Positions 44,528-55,440 are shown, numbered from the stretch's first letter. The stretch is 64,000 bases of DNA from Prorocentrum cordatum (GCA_963575745.1 CAUYUJ010015016.1:264236-328235); one strand, 5' to 3'. Numbers and translations are program-made. The notes: a model not told the origin generated them from the sequence alone.

Positions 44528-45900
44528 TCACTGGTTGCGGCCCGACTGGTAGCCCAAGTCGCCTGGAGGCGTCCCGTTGCCGCGCTCCCTGTCGAACCTG
44601 CCAGTCCCCGCCCTGTCGAGGTGCTTGTAGCACTGGTACGTGCCAGCGCCATTACTGCCGCCGCAGCCATCCCTGGGTGGAGGCACGGTAGATGCGCGCG
44701 GGTCCGCCTCGCACAGGTCGAATTCCTTGGTTTTCCAGTCGGGGTGGAAGCGGACAACCGACAAGTCCCTGCGGTAGACCGCGAAGTCGTAGTTGTCCTG
44801 GTGTTCGCCGCGTTTGTCGCCCCGTGGTGCCAGGGAGCGAAGCAGCGTTGGTGGTCGTAGCTTTTGGGGCGGGCGGACACCACGCGCCGAACGAGGCCGC
44901 CACTGCAGCCATCAGGCCCGTTGACCACCTGCGCCCTAGTTTCTGGACTCATCTGAGCGATCATCTCCAGCCAGGTCAACGAGACTTCCTCGCCGCCCCA
45001 GAAGTCGATCTGCACGGTTGCCTCACAGACGACATCTCCTCCTGTGGTTTCGGCCGCACGGCGCAGCCACTTCAGCGCAGCGTTGCGCTGGCGGTGCGAG
45101 GCCGTGATCGGGCGACTTTCGAAAACACGTAGGTCGACCGCCCTTGCGGGCGCCGCCACTGCGGCACTCTCTTGCCCGACCTCGGCGACAGGGGCTCTGT
45201 CTCGCGAGCGCTCCCTGGGCATCTCTGCGGGCGGTGGGGGCCCCCAGAGGCGCAACTGCATTGGGCGTTGCGGCGGGGCTGCGTCGCGCTCAGGGGCGGC
45301 ACCTGGGGGGGGGCCGGCGGCTGCGGTCCTGCCGTTGGCGGCGGCGCTGCCGCTGCCGGTTCGAGGGTCGATGTCCAAGGGCTTGAGGGGCCGTCCGTGG
45401 GCGACGGGCGGGCCGCCGCTGCGGCCTGGACTGGACTGGCCTGGCGGCGTCGAAGTCCGCGTTCGCCCCTCAGCTGCTCGAGCGGGCAGTGGTTCACTGC
45501 CCCACGAGCAGGCTCCCCCTCGCGCTCGGCCTCCTGTCGCGCAACCCACCAGTCTCGCGTCTCCCACCGCCCGTTGTCCCAGCCCTTCCAGCTGTCCCAG
45601 CCGCTCCGCGGGCCACCCCACCACTTCCCCTCCTCCTGGCCGCCACTGCGGCCCTCTTGCGCCCAATCGTCCGAGTCCTCCTCGGCCGCCGCTGCGGCCT
45701 CCTGGCCGCCACTGCGGCCTGCGCGCGCCCTGGGCGCGTCGTCTTCCGCCGCCATCTCGCGGCCCTCGGCCGCGGAGGCGAGGTCTGGGCCGAGTGGCCG
45801 CGGGCGCCTAGCGGACAGGGACCGCTGGCGCCGACTGCGGTCCGCATGGGCCTGGGCGAGCGCCGCGCGGGGGCCCGCCGCGGAGCTCGTGGCTTGAGCT
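44528..45900 (-). CDS. Trp/Gly-rich protein with PGTYxCYK-type C-terminus
   Basis: The N-terminal half (about 45890-45450) is acidic/basic with a Trp-rich stretch GWDSWKGWDNGRWETRDWW. A frame change near the hairpin at 45411-45426 leads to GRPLKPLDIDPRTGSG. The frame then holds through RAVDLRVFESRPITASHRQR and VQIDFWGGEEVSLTWLEMI. A last change near 44830 gives SVVRFHPDWKTKEFDLCEAD, then GCGGSNGAGTYQCYKHLD, and ends GYQSGRNQ at 44528. The closing HPDWxTxK...GxSGPGTYxxY pattern is one I remember from function-unknown proteins in several dinoflagellates. An acceptor is probable near 45900. Domain and role unknown. Confidence 0.5.
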
Positions 45901-46019
45901 TGCTCGGTGGGGAAAAGCAAGAGGCAAGAGGAAGAGAAGGGAAACATAAGACGGGGAGACGGAGCGAGAAGGCGAGAACCGAAATAAGAAGAGAGTAAGG
46001 GATATATATATATATATAT

Positions 46020-46077
46020 ACATTCACTAAACTGCGTGGCCAAGGAGGCTACATACTGACCCACAGTCTGAGACCAC
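46020..46077 (-). repeat. Split direct repeat B2 (element 3' end)
   Basis: 58 bp. Plus-strand sequence starts ACATTCACTAAACTGCGTGG. The second copy of B1, with a few mismatches. Confidence 0.92.
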
Positions 46078-46088
46078 GGAGCAGAAAC

Positions 46089-46170
46089 AAACTTGAGCAC
46101 AATGGGCGATGGATCGAAAAGGACCTGGCCACGACTCATGCCGCAAAGAAACATCAGTGATTGCTGCAAT
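46089..46170 (-). repeat. Split direct repeat A2
   Basis: 82 bp, the second copy of A1, separated from B1 by only 4 bp as expected for B1-A2 junctions of PAT/Ngaro elements. Confidence 0.92.
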
Positions 46171-46174
46171 CTTT

Positions 46175-46232
46175 ACATTAACTAAACTGCGTGGCCAAGG
46201 AGGCTACATACGGACCCACAGTCTGAGACCAC
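46175..46232 (-). repeat. Split direct repeat B1
   Basis: 58 bp. Plus-strand sequence starts ACATTAACTAAACTGCGTGG and ends CAGTCTGAGACCAC. It lies 138 bp beyond the recombinase stop codon. Confidence 0.92.
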
Positions 46233-46370
46233 TTGAGAGCCTGAAGGACCTCCAGAGCTACTCCTTTTCTCGGGACCGTGCGCAGCCAGCGCGCGCTTGG
46301 ATCTGCAAAACACAAGCTCGGAGCGCTTGCCAGAACCACGATCGCTGCGAGCGCGACCGAAACAGTCACT

Positions 46371-47320
46371 TCACGTAACAGTTGCAATATACCTTGCATT
46401 AGACCAAAGGGCTGGTTGGCGGAGGGCCGCGAGCAGGCGACTGGACAGAGTGGCAGCGGCGGTCGAGGCGAGGCGCTGATCGCCTGGCTGCAACCTTTGA
46501 AACACAGCGTGCAGGCGAGCGTGTTTCTCGTATCTAGATACACTGCGATGGTCGGCCCTGTATACGTCCGTCGACGGACCACCGTGGCGCAAGCAGTGGG
46601 GTGACAGACGGAGGTGCGATATGCCGAGCCGCTCAACCGAATCCTTGAAACATTGCTCGAACTCTCGAAGCCCGAAGGGAAATATGAAATGATCACACTG
46701 GATGTGAGGGAAAATGATCGCAAGAGCTCGAGCGATCCACTCGCGTCCAGCGACCTCGCCGACCACGATGCTGTCATCGTAGGCGCTGGTCTTCGAGGGC
46801 TGGCCTGAATCAGCTGGAGACAGACGGAGGCACCAACGATCATAACACTCGTGAGCTGCAGCAGCCGGTGACATGACGTTAGAGCGGCGCAGTGTGCATC
46901 CTACGCCAGGCCGCAGATAACAGTCGAAACACAGGACGACTAAAAAAGCGGCTAGCGCCAGACCTTGCTGGAGCATGTCGTCAGCGATCCACCACGCAAT
47001 CTCGAGAGGGGCTGGATCGCGCGCCCCGCCCGGCTCAAGGTTTCGCCATCCAGCGAGCGCGGCGCGGCTCCTGATGTAGAGCCTCCGAGGCATCTCAGGA
47101 TGGCACCACGCGAAGCCATGCAGGGCGGAGCGGGCTACTGACTGCGGCTCTCCACTCAAGAACAACTGCTCCATGAACCTCTCAAGCGCCACCTCAACGT
47201 GATCAGCGGTGTCCAACGGCAGCCCACTGCGGCGGGCGAAGGCAACGAACTTGTTGTTGGCCTCCGTGTAGGCCTGGCGGGCCCCTGCCGACCGGATCGT
47301 GTGAGCCCTCAGAAACCCTG
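46371..47320 (-). CDS. Tyrosine recombinase of the retrotransposon
   Basis: The credible frame begins near LPLRVLNVSERKEDQGF and, after a frame change near 47310, LRAHTIRSAGARQAYTEANN. An N-terminal SAM-like part (VEVALERFMEQLFLSGEP) follows, then LALAAFLVVLCFDCYLRPG with the first catalytic Arg. The C-terminal box LSPHCLRHGGPSTD (His-x-x-Arg) and SRYEKHARL, whose Tyr is the likely nucleophile, complete the core. The stop is at 46371. The spacing from HxxR to Tyr is about 19 residues, shorter than I expect for the family (about 30, with a GRW box between), so a small deletion is possible. The enzyme would insert the circular cDNA by site-specific-type recombination. Confidence 0.8.
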
Positions 47321-47499
47321 GTCCTCCTTCCGCTCCGAGACGTTGAGCACGCGCAGCGGCAAGTTGGGCCCGTGCCCCAGGCGCCTGTCGCCCCGGCCCA
47401 GGGCGAGGTCCAGCGACGCGGGAGGTGGCTGAGCTCGAGCCGCGGCCGTTGGAGACCGGCCCCAGCGTCTTGGCGCAGCTCCTCTTGCCAGGCATCCGA

Positions 47500-50400
47500 C
47501 AGCCTGGCCTCGCCTGGCGCGCGCTCCGCTCCCCTCGGAGCGGCGCAGCGCGCGGCCCACGCCCACGATCGGCGCAGCTGGGGAGCGTGCGAGGCTGCAA
47601 GACTGGTCTTCCACTTCCAACAATGATGTCCGTCTTGAGCCGATAGTCTTACTTTCCCCTGAAGGATCTCGTGAGGCTCCCGAAATTCACGCTTCAGACT
47701 CAGGCTATTCAAGGAATCACAATTAGTCGATAGCAGGGTCGGCTTCTTGCACGAACAACCGTATCGACAACAATCATACTCGACAAAGAACGCGTCCGCA
47801 TATTTCAGAGCCTTCTGGATCTCGGTTTGCCTAAACAGAGACGAGGTCTTGGGGTTCTCGAGGGAGAAGTATACTTCAGATCCGCGCAGAGCTTGATCAA
47901 CTTTGCAGTGAACCGAACGTGCTCCCGAGACGCCCTCACCGACGATTTTGTAGGCCGAGACTTTCTCGCAATACTCCAAGGGGTACACGGCGTTCCAGGA
48001 TGTAAATACCAGATGCGGCCCTCGGTGAGCCACCTGACCACGACGTCCTGGACTCCCCGCTTCTCGAGATTGAACTCCGGACCCTCGGCGATATCGAACG
48101 GCACGGACACCCTGAGGCCCACCTCGGCCATCCCAGAAGTCAGAGCCCCACAACCGGAGTAGAGCTCCAAGAAGGCTGGCGCGAAGCGTCTCGAAGAACG
48201 TGGCAAAGGCGGCGGACGAGACGAAGACAGCTGAGCACTCACCTCCCTGCCTGACTGACATGACGATGCAGACCGAGAGGTGCTCTTTTTCAGATCCAGT
48301 GAATCTCCTGCAGGCGGCATTGCTCCCCGAGATCGGGGAGGACGTCGGACATCGGGCTTGTCGCCCCGAAGCCGGCGAAAGAGAGCTGACGAGGCCGAGC
48401 AGCGCGGAGGGCCCCGAGAGGTTGTGGCAACATGATGTGTTTCGTCGTCGAAACGTCTCGATCCCTCGTCTGCGGGATTTCGTTCGGATTCGATGTGTCG
48501 GAGCCTCAGGTCGATGCCGCGTCCAATCGAGTAGGCGGCGCACCTGCGGGCTAAGGCAAGCAGGCCGAAGTCTCTAGCTCGGCCCTTCTCGAGACAGCAC
48601 AGCGACGAGAGGTTATCAGACAGCCCGAGGAGTCGACGTCCATGACCTGAACGAGTGTAGGACTCTCTGCGGAGCGCCATCAGAATCACCCTCCCCTCCT
48701 TCATATGGATGGCCTCGTCCCTCTTCCATCTCCCCTCGAATAAAGTACGCCAGCGACCAGGCTCGACAACGCTCTCGGGGAGGATCGGGACCATGCCAAC
48801 TATCTCCTTCTGCTCTAGCTGTCTACGTTCTTTACTTCGTAGTTCACAGACTCCCGAGCGAAAACCCCCCGACTCCAGAACGCCCGAAGACGGGGTGGGT
48901 ATCCCGGCAGACTCCAGAAGCCACCGCGAATATGACGTGTCAGGCACCTCGAGATCAGCAGACCAGCCAGGGTTCGGGGGCGGCAGGTTCCCAGAGGCCT
49001 TCAAGATGTCCCCGCGATCCCCCTCCACCTCCACGAACCGCCAACGCTCCTTCCACTTCGTAAGCTTTCGGAACTCCTCGGGGCCCATGGGGGTGTCCAT
49101 GACGGCGTATCCCTTCCCTGACGCGTCTCCACAGTAGGCTCGATCCGATGGCGGAACAGACAGCCGTGCCTCTGCCAAGAAAACGAGCCCCGCCATCAGG
49201 CGGAACTCACGCCTCACCTGACCAGGTAGCTCACATGTACGTCCGAGGCTGTCGTTCACAAACCGATAGGCGTGGGCAAAGACAGACATCGCCGGCCTCA
49301 GGAGGACAAGGTAGTGGATGCAATGACCCAGCAAAACACGAACTGCCTCTCCGGTCACCCGACGCAACTTCAAAATATACTTTATTCCAAGATACAGCCG
49401 CCAAGCCCTCTCTGACTTGTGACGAATGCTGCACCTGCTCTTGTCTATCGCAATGCCCACATTCTCGACAAGCAGTGCGTCCCCGCCCTCCTCGTGCAAC
49501 GTGAACCCCACGCTCTCAAGCTCCCTTTTGATCGCTGCGTAGTCTGACGAAACCTCGGAGCTCGAGAGGCCCACAGTGGCAAGGTTATCCACAAAGACAC
49601 TCGAGACAGGACCAAATCGAAGATCAGGAGCAGGGAGCCCCTCTTGCACTAACCGGTGCTTCCCCCCGATCGCCACAGAGGTGAAGTGCTTCGCCGAGGT
49701 GGTGCAGAAGTGCAGAGCCCAAGACCAGCCTTGCGGCATCCCAAGAAAGACAGGAAACACTTTCTCCGTGGGCCGGGCGGGGCGAAGCCTTCCGAGATCG
49801 TTGTCGAAGATCTGCGGGAAGCCGAACTCGGAGCACCGGATGGGGTAGTCTAGGCCGAACCACTCAGCCATCGACTCAACGGAAAACTGGTAGAAGGCGT
49901 CCTCCACGTCACCTACGCAGACGGAGAGGTTCGGGATCTCGGCGATCGGGCCACACCCCTGCGCCAAGCTAGCGAGCTCGTCCTGGTCAAGCCAGCCGTC
50001 GAGCTGCGAGAGGGCGCCGGCTCCGCCTAATCTAATCTTCAGCGGCAAGCGGTGGTGGCCGTTCGGCATCCTGGCGCCCACGATAAGCCTGATCCCACGG
50101 CGAGACGACTTCCACACAAAGAATATCCCCACCTTCGCCTTGATACGAGTTCTGAACCCCAAGGGCCCCTCGTCATAGAGCTTGCGATAGAGGTCGAGCC
50201 GCGCAGACCGATTTTGTCGCAAGTGGGGGTCCCAGTAAGGCCTGAAGGTCGGGTGCTCCTCATCCCAGGCATCGACCTCGGGTTGCGAGCGGACGAGGTA
50301 CCTATCAGGATCAATCAAGAACGCCGCCTCCTCAGGCGGCAGCAGGTCGACGGCGGGCTTTGGCACCGTCTTGCCCTTCACGATCTTCAGAAGATCGGGC

Positions 50401-50870
50401 TGATACGGGGCGAGGTTCTTCTCGCCAACGCAGTGCAAGTCATTCGCCTTGAGAAGCCCCCAGAAAGCTTCCCGAGCAGTCATCCCACCGCGCATCGGCC
50501 CATAACTACCAACGACGTCTCGAACACGATTCATCACAGCTGTCTGGGTGAAGGAGAGGCGCGGCGGTGACGAAGTCCCGAACCAAGCACCTCCAGAACG
50601 AATCGAGGAGGCAGAAGAAGCAGCCAATGTGTTGAGGCTGCGCACCGCTTCGGCAACTCTGAGCTGTCTGCTTCTTCGAACAGTCAAGCCAGGCGCTTCG
50701 CGGCGTGGAGGGGGCCCACGATCACCACGTCCAGCAACAGAAGGCACTGGCAGCGGGAACTGATCACCATGCTTGGGCCCACCTCCTCTGTCCAAAAACT
50801 CCCCACTTAGTACTCGGGAGGCTCGGCAGGGAAGTGTCTCATCCTTGCCTCCCGGAGCCGTGGCGGTCAT
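47500..50870 (-). CDS. Reverse transcriptase-RNase H-cytosine methyltransferase polyprotein
   Basis: 1021 uninterrupted residues from ATG 50870 (to 47805), continuing after a frame change near 47873. RT (about 240-540): RLIVGARMPN; motif A CVGDVEDAFYQF (Asp near 321); motif B LGMPQGWSWALHF (376-388); motif C FVDNLATVG (426-434), with Asp-Asn instead of the usual Asp-Asp. RNase H (about 575-805): YCGDASGKGYAV, then GLSDNLSSLCCLEKG and HIESERNPADEGSR. Methyltransferase (from about 897): FLELYSGCGALTSGMAEVG, the S-adenosylmethionine motif I, and LHPGTPCTPWSIARK with the catalytic Pro-Cys. After the shift, SEVYFSLENPKTSSLFR supplies the ENP motif, and CSCKKPTLLSTNCDSL follows to about 47500. Cytosine methyltransferases inside dinoflagellate retrotransposons have been described (de Mendoza and colleagues), so the fusion is known in kind. 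Motif C and the Asp-to-Gly in RLIVGAR deserve checking. Confidence 0.85.
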
Positions 50871-52065
50871 GATGCCTGCCCCTCTTGCTGGCCTGCAGGA
50901 GAGGCTTTCGTCTTCGCCTTGGCCTTGGGATTTGGAAGCCCATCTCGATTGTCAGTTCGTCGACGCTCGGCGGCCAGCTCCTCGCGCACTTCCGTTGGGC
51001 CTCCATCGTCTTGGCCTCCTCCTTCTGCTTGTTGCTGAGCCAGGAGTCGAAACTGCGCAGGCGGGCCCCGCCGATCTCGTCGCAAGACCCGATGGCGCCG
51101 ATGTCCAGGCCCGCGAAGTTCGGATGCTTCGGGTTCCGACGGATGGCCTGCTGGATTTCGTGAATTCTGCGCACGGCCTGCTCGATGCAAGCCAGGTTGG
51201 TCGGATCGATTGGGTCGTAGCTGATCCCGAGCCTCACGATCTGGACCAGATTCCGAAGCTCGCGCGCCACCGACGAGTTCTCGCTGACCCCAGACTTGCG
51301 CATGAACGCGTTGAGCCACACCTGCAAGTCTCCGCCGTTCTCGAGCACCGACTCGAGGAACTCCTGGGTCGCCTTCGGTCCAGGATGAGGCCAGTCTGCG
51401 AACGTCTTGGGCGTCACGAGCTCCATCGCCTTCGACAGCGGCAGCACTCGCCTCTGCGCAGAGTTCAAGAAGTGGCCGAGCAGTCACAGGTCCCCCGGAG
51501 CTCCACCAGGCAGCCCAGGCCGCTTCCGAGCGAACCAGGCGTCGTGGTCCGAGTCCTTCACTAGCTCGACCAGTTGGGTGATGCCGCTGATAAGTGCCAA
51601 CCGCTGAACCTTGATACCATCGTCACGATCATCTGTCGAGTCGGCGAGCTCAGCAGCAGTGATGACCTGATCAAACTCAGCCGACGACGGATCCGCCACA
51701 CGCCAGCTAGAGCCTGCCACGCCAGCCGCGCCTGGTGCAGGAGCCACGCCCAGCACCTCCGCGATCCCTCGCGCCTGCTCTCGCATGGTGGCGATCCGAG
51801 CAGGAGCTCGCTGTGGCCCCCGAAACACGTACATCATGCCCGCCAGGTCCACTGGGAAGGCCCCATTCCGAGCCAGCGGCCGCACCTCGACCCCATTGAA
51901 GTCCTTCTCGTAGACATCACCGTCTGGGGTCCCTATGATCCAGCGACCCGCGGCCACCTTCGTGAACAAGACACGGTGATGGTAGTGCAGCCCAGCCGCG
52001 TCGTCTTCGTAGTAGTCGAGTATCTGCAGCTCGTCCACATCTAAAGTCCGATTGACCGCCGCCAT
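50867..52065 (-). CDS. Gag-like protein with two apparent frame changes
   Basis: ATG 52065 gives MAAVNRTLDVDELQILDYYE and holds to the stop at 51484. The next frame resumes with RRVLPLSKAMELVTPKTFAD and runs through WPHPGPKATQEFLESVLENG, LGISYDPIDPTNLACIEQAV and NFAGLDIGAIGSCDEIGGA. Near 50990 it shifts to REELAAERRRTDNRDGL and a Lys/Ala tail PKAKAKTKASPAGQ, ending at TGA 50869-50867. The pattern FxDWPhxGPRT, YDQLD, and RRxQxIExAxRRNP..PN matches gag-like proteins I remember upstream of RT in dinoflagellate retroelements. The stop overlaps the RT start as ATGA, suggesting coupled termination-reinitiation. The shifts could be error, decay or, less likely, programmed. Confidence 0.65.
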
Positions 52066-52487
52066 GCCTCCACCTCTTCACGAAACGCTGGTCCCTGCAA
52101 GGCAGCAGGCGTGGATGACCGCGCCACTCGGCGACGTCCACCGCACCTCCCAAGCACGTAGCCGAGGAGCAGGCACAAGAAGCTAAAGCTCACAGCGAAC
52201 TCCAGGGGCACCGTCCGCCCGCCGCTCGGCGGGCCTGCAAGGGGTGACGCTTCGCCCGAGCAATCCGGGCAAGGCGGTGCTGCAGCGCAAGTGCAGGCTG
52301 GCGCCGCGGGGCACACCAAGGGGCGCCCGACCGCCTGCCTGACGATGTCGAACACGGGCTCGCAGACCTCCGCCGCGGCGGGCGGAGCGGGGCAGGTGCA
52401 CTCGCACCTGGTCGGCGCGAGCGCGTCCCTGGTGAGCGTGTAAACGAAGTGGGTGGCCGAAGAGTAGGAGAAGGCCCACTCGAACAT
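52041..52487 (-). CDS. Small Cys-rich ORF with one membrane segment
   Basis: 148 residues from ATG 52487, the first ORF after repeat A1. Residues 1-75 are Cys/Pro/Ala-rich (RCECTCPAPP, CTCAAAPPCPDCS) with spaced CxC and CxxC pairs. A hydrophobic stretch VPLEFAVSFSFLCLLLGYVL near residues 92-111 is a good single transmembrane helix, followed by basic GRCGGRRR (positive-inside). It overlaps the gag-like ATG by 25 bp in another frame. Small membrane ORFs are not part of textbook DIRS elements. I have a vague memory of similar Cys-plus-membrane ORFs in dinoflagellate retroelements. Role unknown. Confidence 0.6.
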   Translation of the reverse strand: MFEWAFSYSSATHFVYTLTRDALAPTRCECTCPAPPAAAEVCEPVFDIVRQAVGRPLVCPAAPACTCAAAPPCPDCSGEASPLAGPPSGGRTVPLEFAVSFSFLCLLLGYVLGRCGGRRRVARSSTPAALQGPAFREEVEAWRRSIGL

Positions 52488-52512
52488 GTGTTGCTGAACT
52501 CTTCAGCCGAAA

Positions 52513-52593
52513 AAACTTGAGCACAATGGGCGATGGATCGAAAGGACCTGGCCACGACTCATGCCGCAAAGAAACATCAGTGATTGCTGCAAT
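52513..52593 (-). repeat. Split direct repeat A1
   Basis: 81 bp. Plus-strand sequence begins AAACTTGAGCACAATGGGCG and ends GTGATTGCTGCAAT. It matches A2 (46089-46170) except for one missing A. It starts 26 bp upstream of the first ORF. Confidence 0.92.
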
Positions 52594-52953
52594 ATATAGA
52601 GAAAGGGAGAGAGAAATAGAGAGAGAGAGAGAGAGAGAAAGAGACAGACAGAAAGAGAGAGTGAGTGAAATATATATACAGAGAGAGAGAGAGAGAAGAT
52701 ATAGAGTGGAGAAAAACATAATTATATAGAGAGAGATAGAAAGAGAGAGAGAGAGATAGACAACAAAAAGAAGGGAGAGAGAGACACAGAGAGCGAGAAA
52801 GAGAGAGAGAGAGAAGGAGAGAGAGAGAGAGAAAAACAAAAAAAAAAAAAAAAAAAAAAAACCCACACACGCACACACACATTCGTATGATAACAACTGA
52901 CACCGATAAAAAGCGAGAGAATGATATTGAGAGCGTGCGATATATATATATAC

Positions 52954-53017
<64 letters not shown>

Positions 53018-53045
53018 CGAAAGAGACAGAGCGAGTGAAAAAGAA
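52594..53045. repeat. (GA)n tract flanking the retrotransposon
   Basis: GAGAGA with interspersed (TA)n and a poly-A run (about 52837-52860). It begins directly at the end of repeat A1. Confidence 0.92.
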
Positions 53046-53099
53046 AGCGAAAACAATCAAAACAATGATGAGACCATACCAATTGAATTACAGCAGGGC

Positions 53100-54480
53100 A
53101 TCAGCGCGTGATCACGAACACCTTGTGAGAAGAAGAACAAAAAGCAAATCACACAGGGGTGACACGTGTCACGCCGACATGGGGGATTCAATTTGGCACC
53201 ACACAAGATGTGAAACTACAACTATTTCAATACATTCATCCTCTGGACGCCAACATGGGGGACGTAAAACCACACTGGGGTGACACACGTCACACACAAC
53301 ACCGTGTGAGCAAAACTCTTTTTTTTTCCACTACTAGGTTTGCAAGACACATTGGGGGAAATGCGTGTCACCCTAATGGTTTGCTCGCACTTTAGACGCA
53401 ACCATGGGGCCATAAAATGTGAAACCAAACGGGGTGAAATGTGTCACCGCGAAGACTGCGTACGAACCTACCACATGTTTACTATATTCCTGGGCGCTGA
53501 GAAGCAAACGAAAGTGCGCATACGAGAAACACGAAAGTGCGCAGACGAACAACACATCAAAACACATTATAGAAAAAAAGCTTTAATACCTATTGAGAAT
53601 GAGAAAGACAGACCGAGACAGAGAGACAGAAACAGAGAGACCATGGTCCGATCTCAAAAAAAACATACCCTTTTCGCATTCCGAGGGTTGGGAGGTGCAG
53701 AACCCCAGGAGCGCTGCAACGGCTGCTGCAGCCGTTGCAGAACCGCCAGGGGGGTGCGCATAAAATTTGAAATTCAAAATTTTATTAGGGCTTTTGGATT
53801 ACGAGGACCAAGAGACGCTGAAGAACACCATGGCTCCCATCGGCGAGCGGTGACGCAACAAGCTCTTGACACCAAGGCTCCCCAGAGCGCGGTGACGTAC
53901 GAAGCTCGTCACACCACGGCTCCCAAGAGGGAGCGGCAAAGTAAGAGTTTCTAGATACGAGAGCTCCCAACGGAGAGCGACGACGTAACAAGCTCTTCAC
54001 ACCAAGGCTCCCAAGAGCGAAGGGTGCCACGAGCCCTCTCGGGCAAGTTCCTGAAGGGAATTTTGAGCCTCAGCTCTTTCCTCCTCCTTCTATCCTCCCC
54101 GCGGCCGCGCCAGGCTCAAGCTTCCTGTGAGGACGTCCTCTTCCCTCTTTCTCCGACCTCCTGTTTCCGGGGTCGCAAGCTCCGCTGTCTCTCGCACTGT
54201 TTCGGGACAAGCCGAAACCGCCTTGGGTCCCTCTTGGGACGTCTGGGGGCCCTCTGCGACCGTTTTCCGCCCCTTTGGGGTGCCTCTGGGGCCATCTTGG
54301 GACGATCTGGGCCCGTCTGGGGGCCCTCTTGGACCGTTTCAGGCTCCTATGGGGGGCCTGTGGGGCTGTCTGGGGACGATATTTGGGGCCTCTTGGGCCG
54401 TCTGGCGCCGTTCTGGACCCGCAAAAAACGAGAACCACGGTTTCAGCGCGCTGAGGGACGCGGACACCATCGTCGCATCC
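53100..54480. repeat. Three diverged minisatellites, no gene
   Basis: 53150-53460 has GGGGTGACAC-type units (about 120-130 bp); 53790-54030 has GGCTCCCA...AGCTC units of about 43 bp; 54190-54430 has GGGCCCTCTTGGGACCGTCT-type units of about 30 bp. 53470-53790 is unassigned. Confidence 0.7.
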
Positions 54481-54484
54481 TAGG

Positions 54485-55432
54485 CGCCGCTTAACGTCAA
54501 TGCCAAGGTGGAGGTGCGCCTGACGGAGGCGCGACTGCCGGGCCTGGCGAAAGGGGGGGATAGCAAAAGGGGGGTTTGAGAATCAGCTTACGTAGCTGAT
54601 TTTCCCGGCGCATCCCGGCGCCGGAGGCGGCCATGTATCAAAGAATGGGCCTTTCGGTGGGGCAGACACCAACTGCATGCAGCAAATTTCGTACCCCCCC
54701 TTTCCCTATCCCCCCCTTTCGTCCAGCCCGAGACTGGGAGGCAGCAAACATGACCCCGTCATGACTGTTCCTGACGGTTGCGCCAGCCCGCAGCAATTGC
54801 GGGACGAGCTCACTGCTATCCACAGCCGACCCGGCAACTGGCACTGGGGCACGCGGACGGGCGTGCAGAGTGTCGCACAAGAAGGCGGGGGAGGAGGTAG
54901 GAGAAGCATCGATCGATCGATCGAGCTCTCGGGCCAGTTCGGTTCTACGCCCCCATCGACTAGAGCTGAGTTGCATTCAAAAATGTAGTATGGCATGGCT
55001 GTGTTCGCTTCGTGGAAAAGGGGGTCGCTGACGCCATGCGGCGCCCTGGCCCTACCTGCACCGACCTCCCCACGCAGGGGTCGAGGGAAGAGAGGGGGGG
55101 GGGCCTTCTCTGCTCCAAAGCTGGCTCCTGACTCCGAAGGGACTCCCCCTCCTGCCTCGTCCAGCTCTGGCCAGCCCTTCCCCGGCCCCGCCCCGAGGAG
55201 GAGGTGCGAGCCGCAGAGCACGCGGGCCGCCGCGGCGCGCCTGCAGCTCCCGGGTGGACACTCCCCGGAGGCGTACCTCCTCCGCGGGGCCGCCGCTACC
55301 CGAGTACTCCACGACCAAGCCGTCGCCGAGCACCTCTGCGGGGGCGGCGCTCGTGCACCGCACCGTCAGAGCTGAGAGTGAGGATGCGCGATGAACATTT
55401 CTGGTCTGCGGGGCGAAAGCGAACCTCTTCCG
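54485..55432. other. No gene recognised
   Basis: Mixed GC-rich DNA with short frames on both strands and no known motif. 54907-54924 is a (ATCG)n run. Confidence 0.5.
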
Positions 55433-55440
55433 GTACAAGC

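Larger units (their letters stand above)
46020..52593 (-). mobile_element. Tyrosine-recombinase (DIRS/Ngaro-like) retrotransposon with DNA methyltransferase
   Basis: On the minus strand the layout is A1 repeat (52593-52513), Cys-rich membrane ORF, gag-like ORF, RT-RNase H-methyltransferase ORF, tyrosine recombinase, then B1 (46232-46175), A2 (46170-46089) and B2 (46077-46020). A1-ORFs-B1-A2-B2 split direct repeats are the hallmark of PAT/Ngaro-type elements in the DIRS order, which integrate by recombinase without target duplication; none is seen here. Repeats are nearly identical (A differs by one base in an A-run, B by about three), implying a fairly recent insertion. Several frame changes interrupt the ORFs. 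The left flank is (TA)n and the right flank (GA)n. Confidence 0.85.

Noticed and set aside
52513-52540. Similarity of the A repeat (minus strand, ending GCTCAAG) to the dinoflagellate spliced leader
   Set aside because: Only about 16 of 22 positions match. A match this good is expected roughly 0.4 times by chance in this window, although the position just upstream of the first ORF is suggestive.
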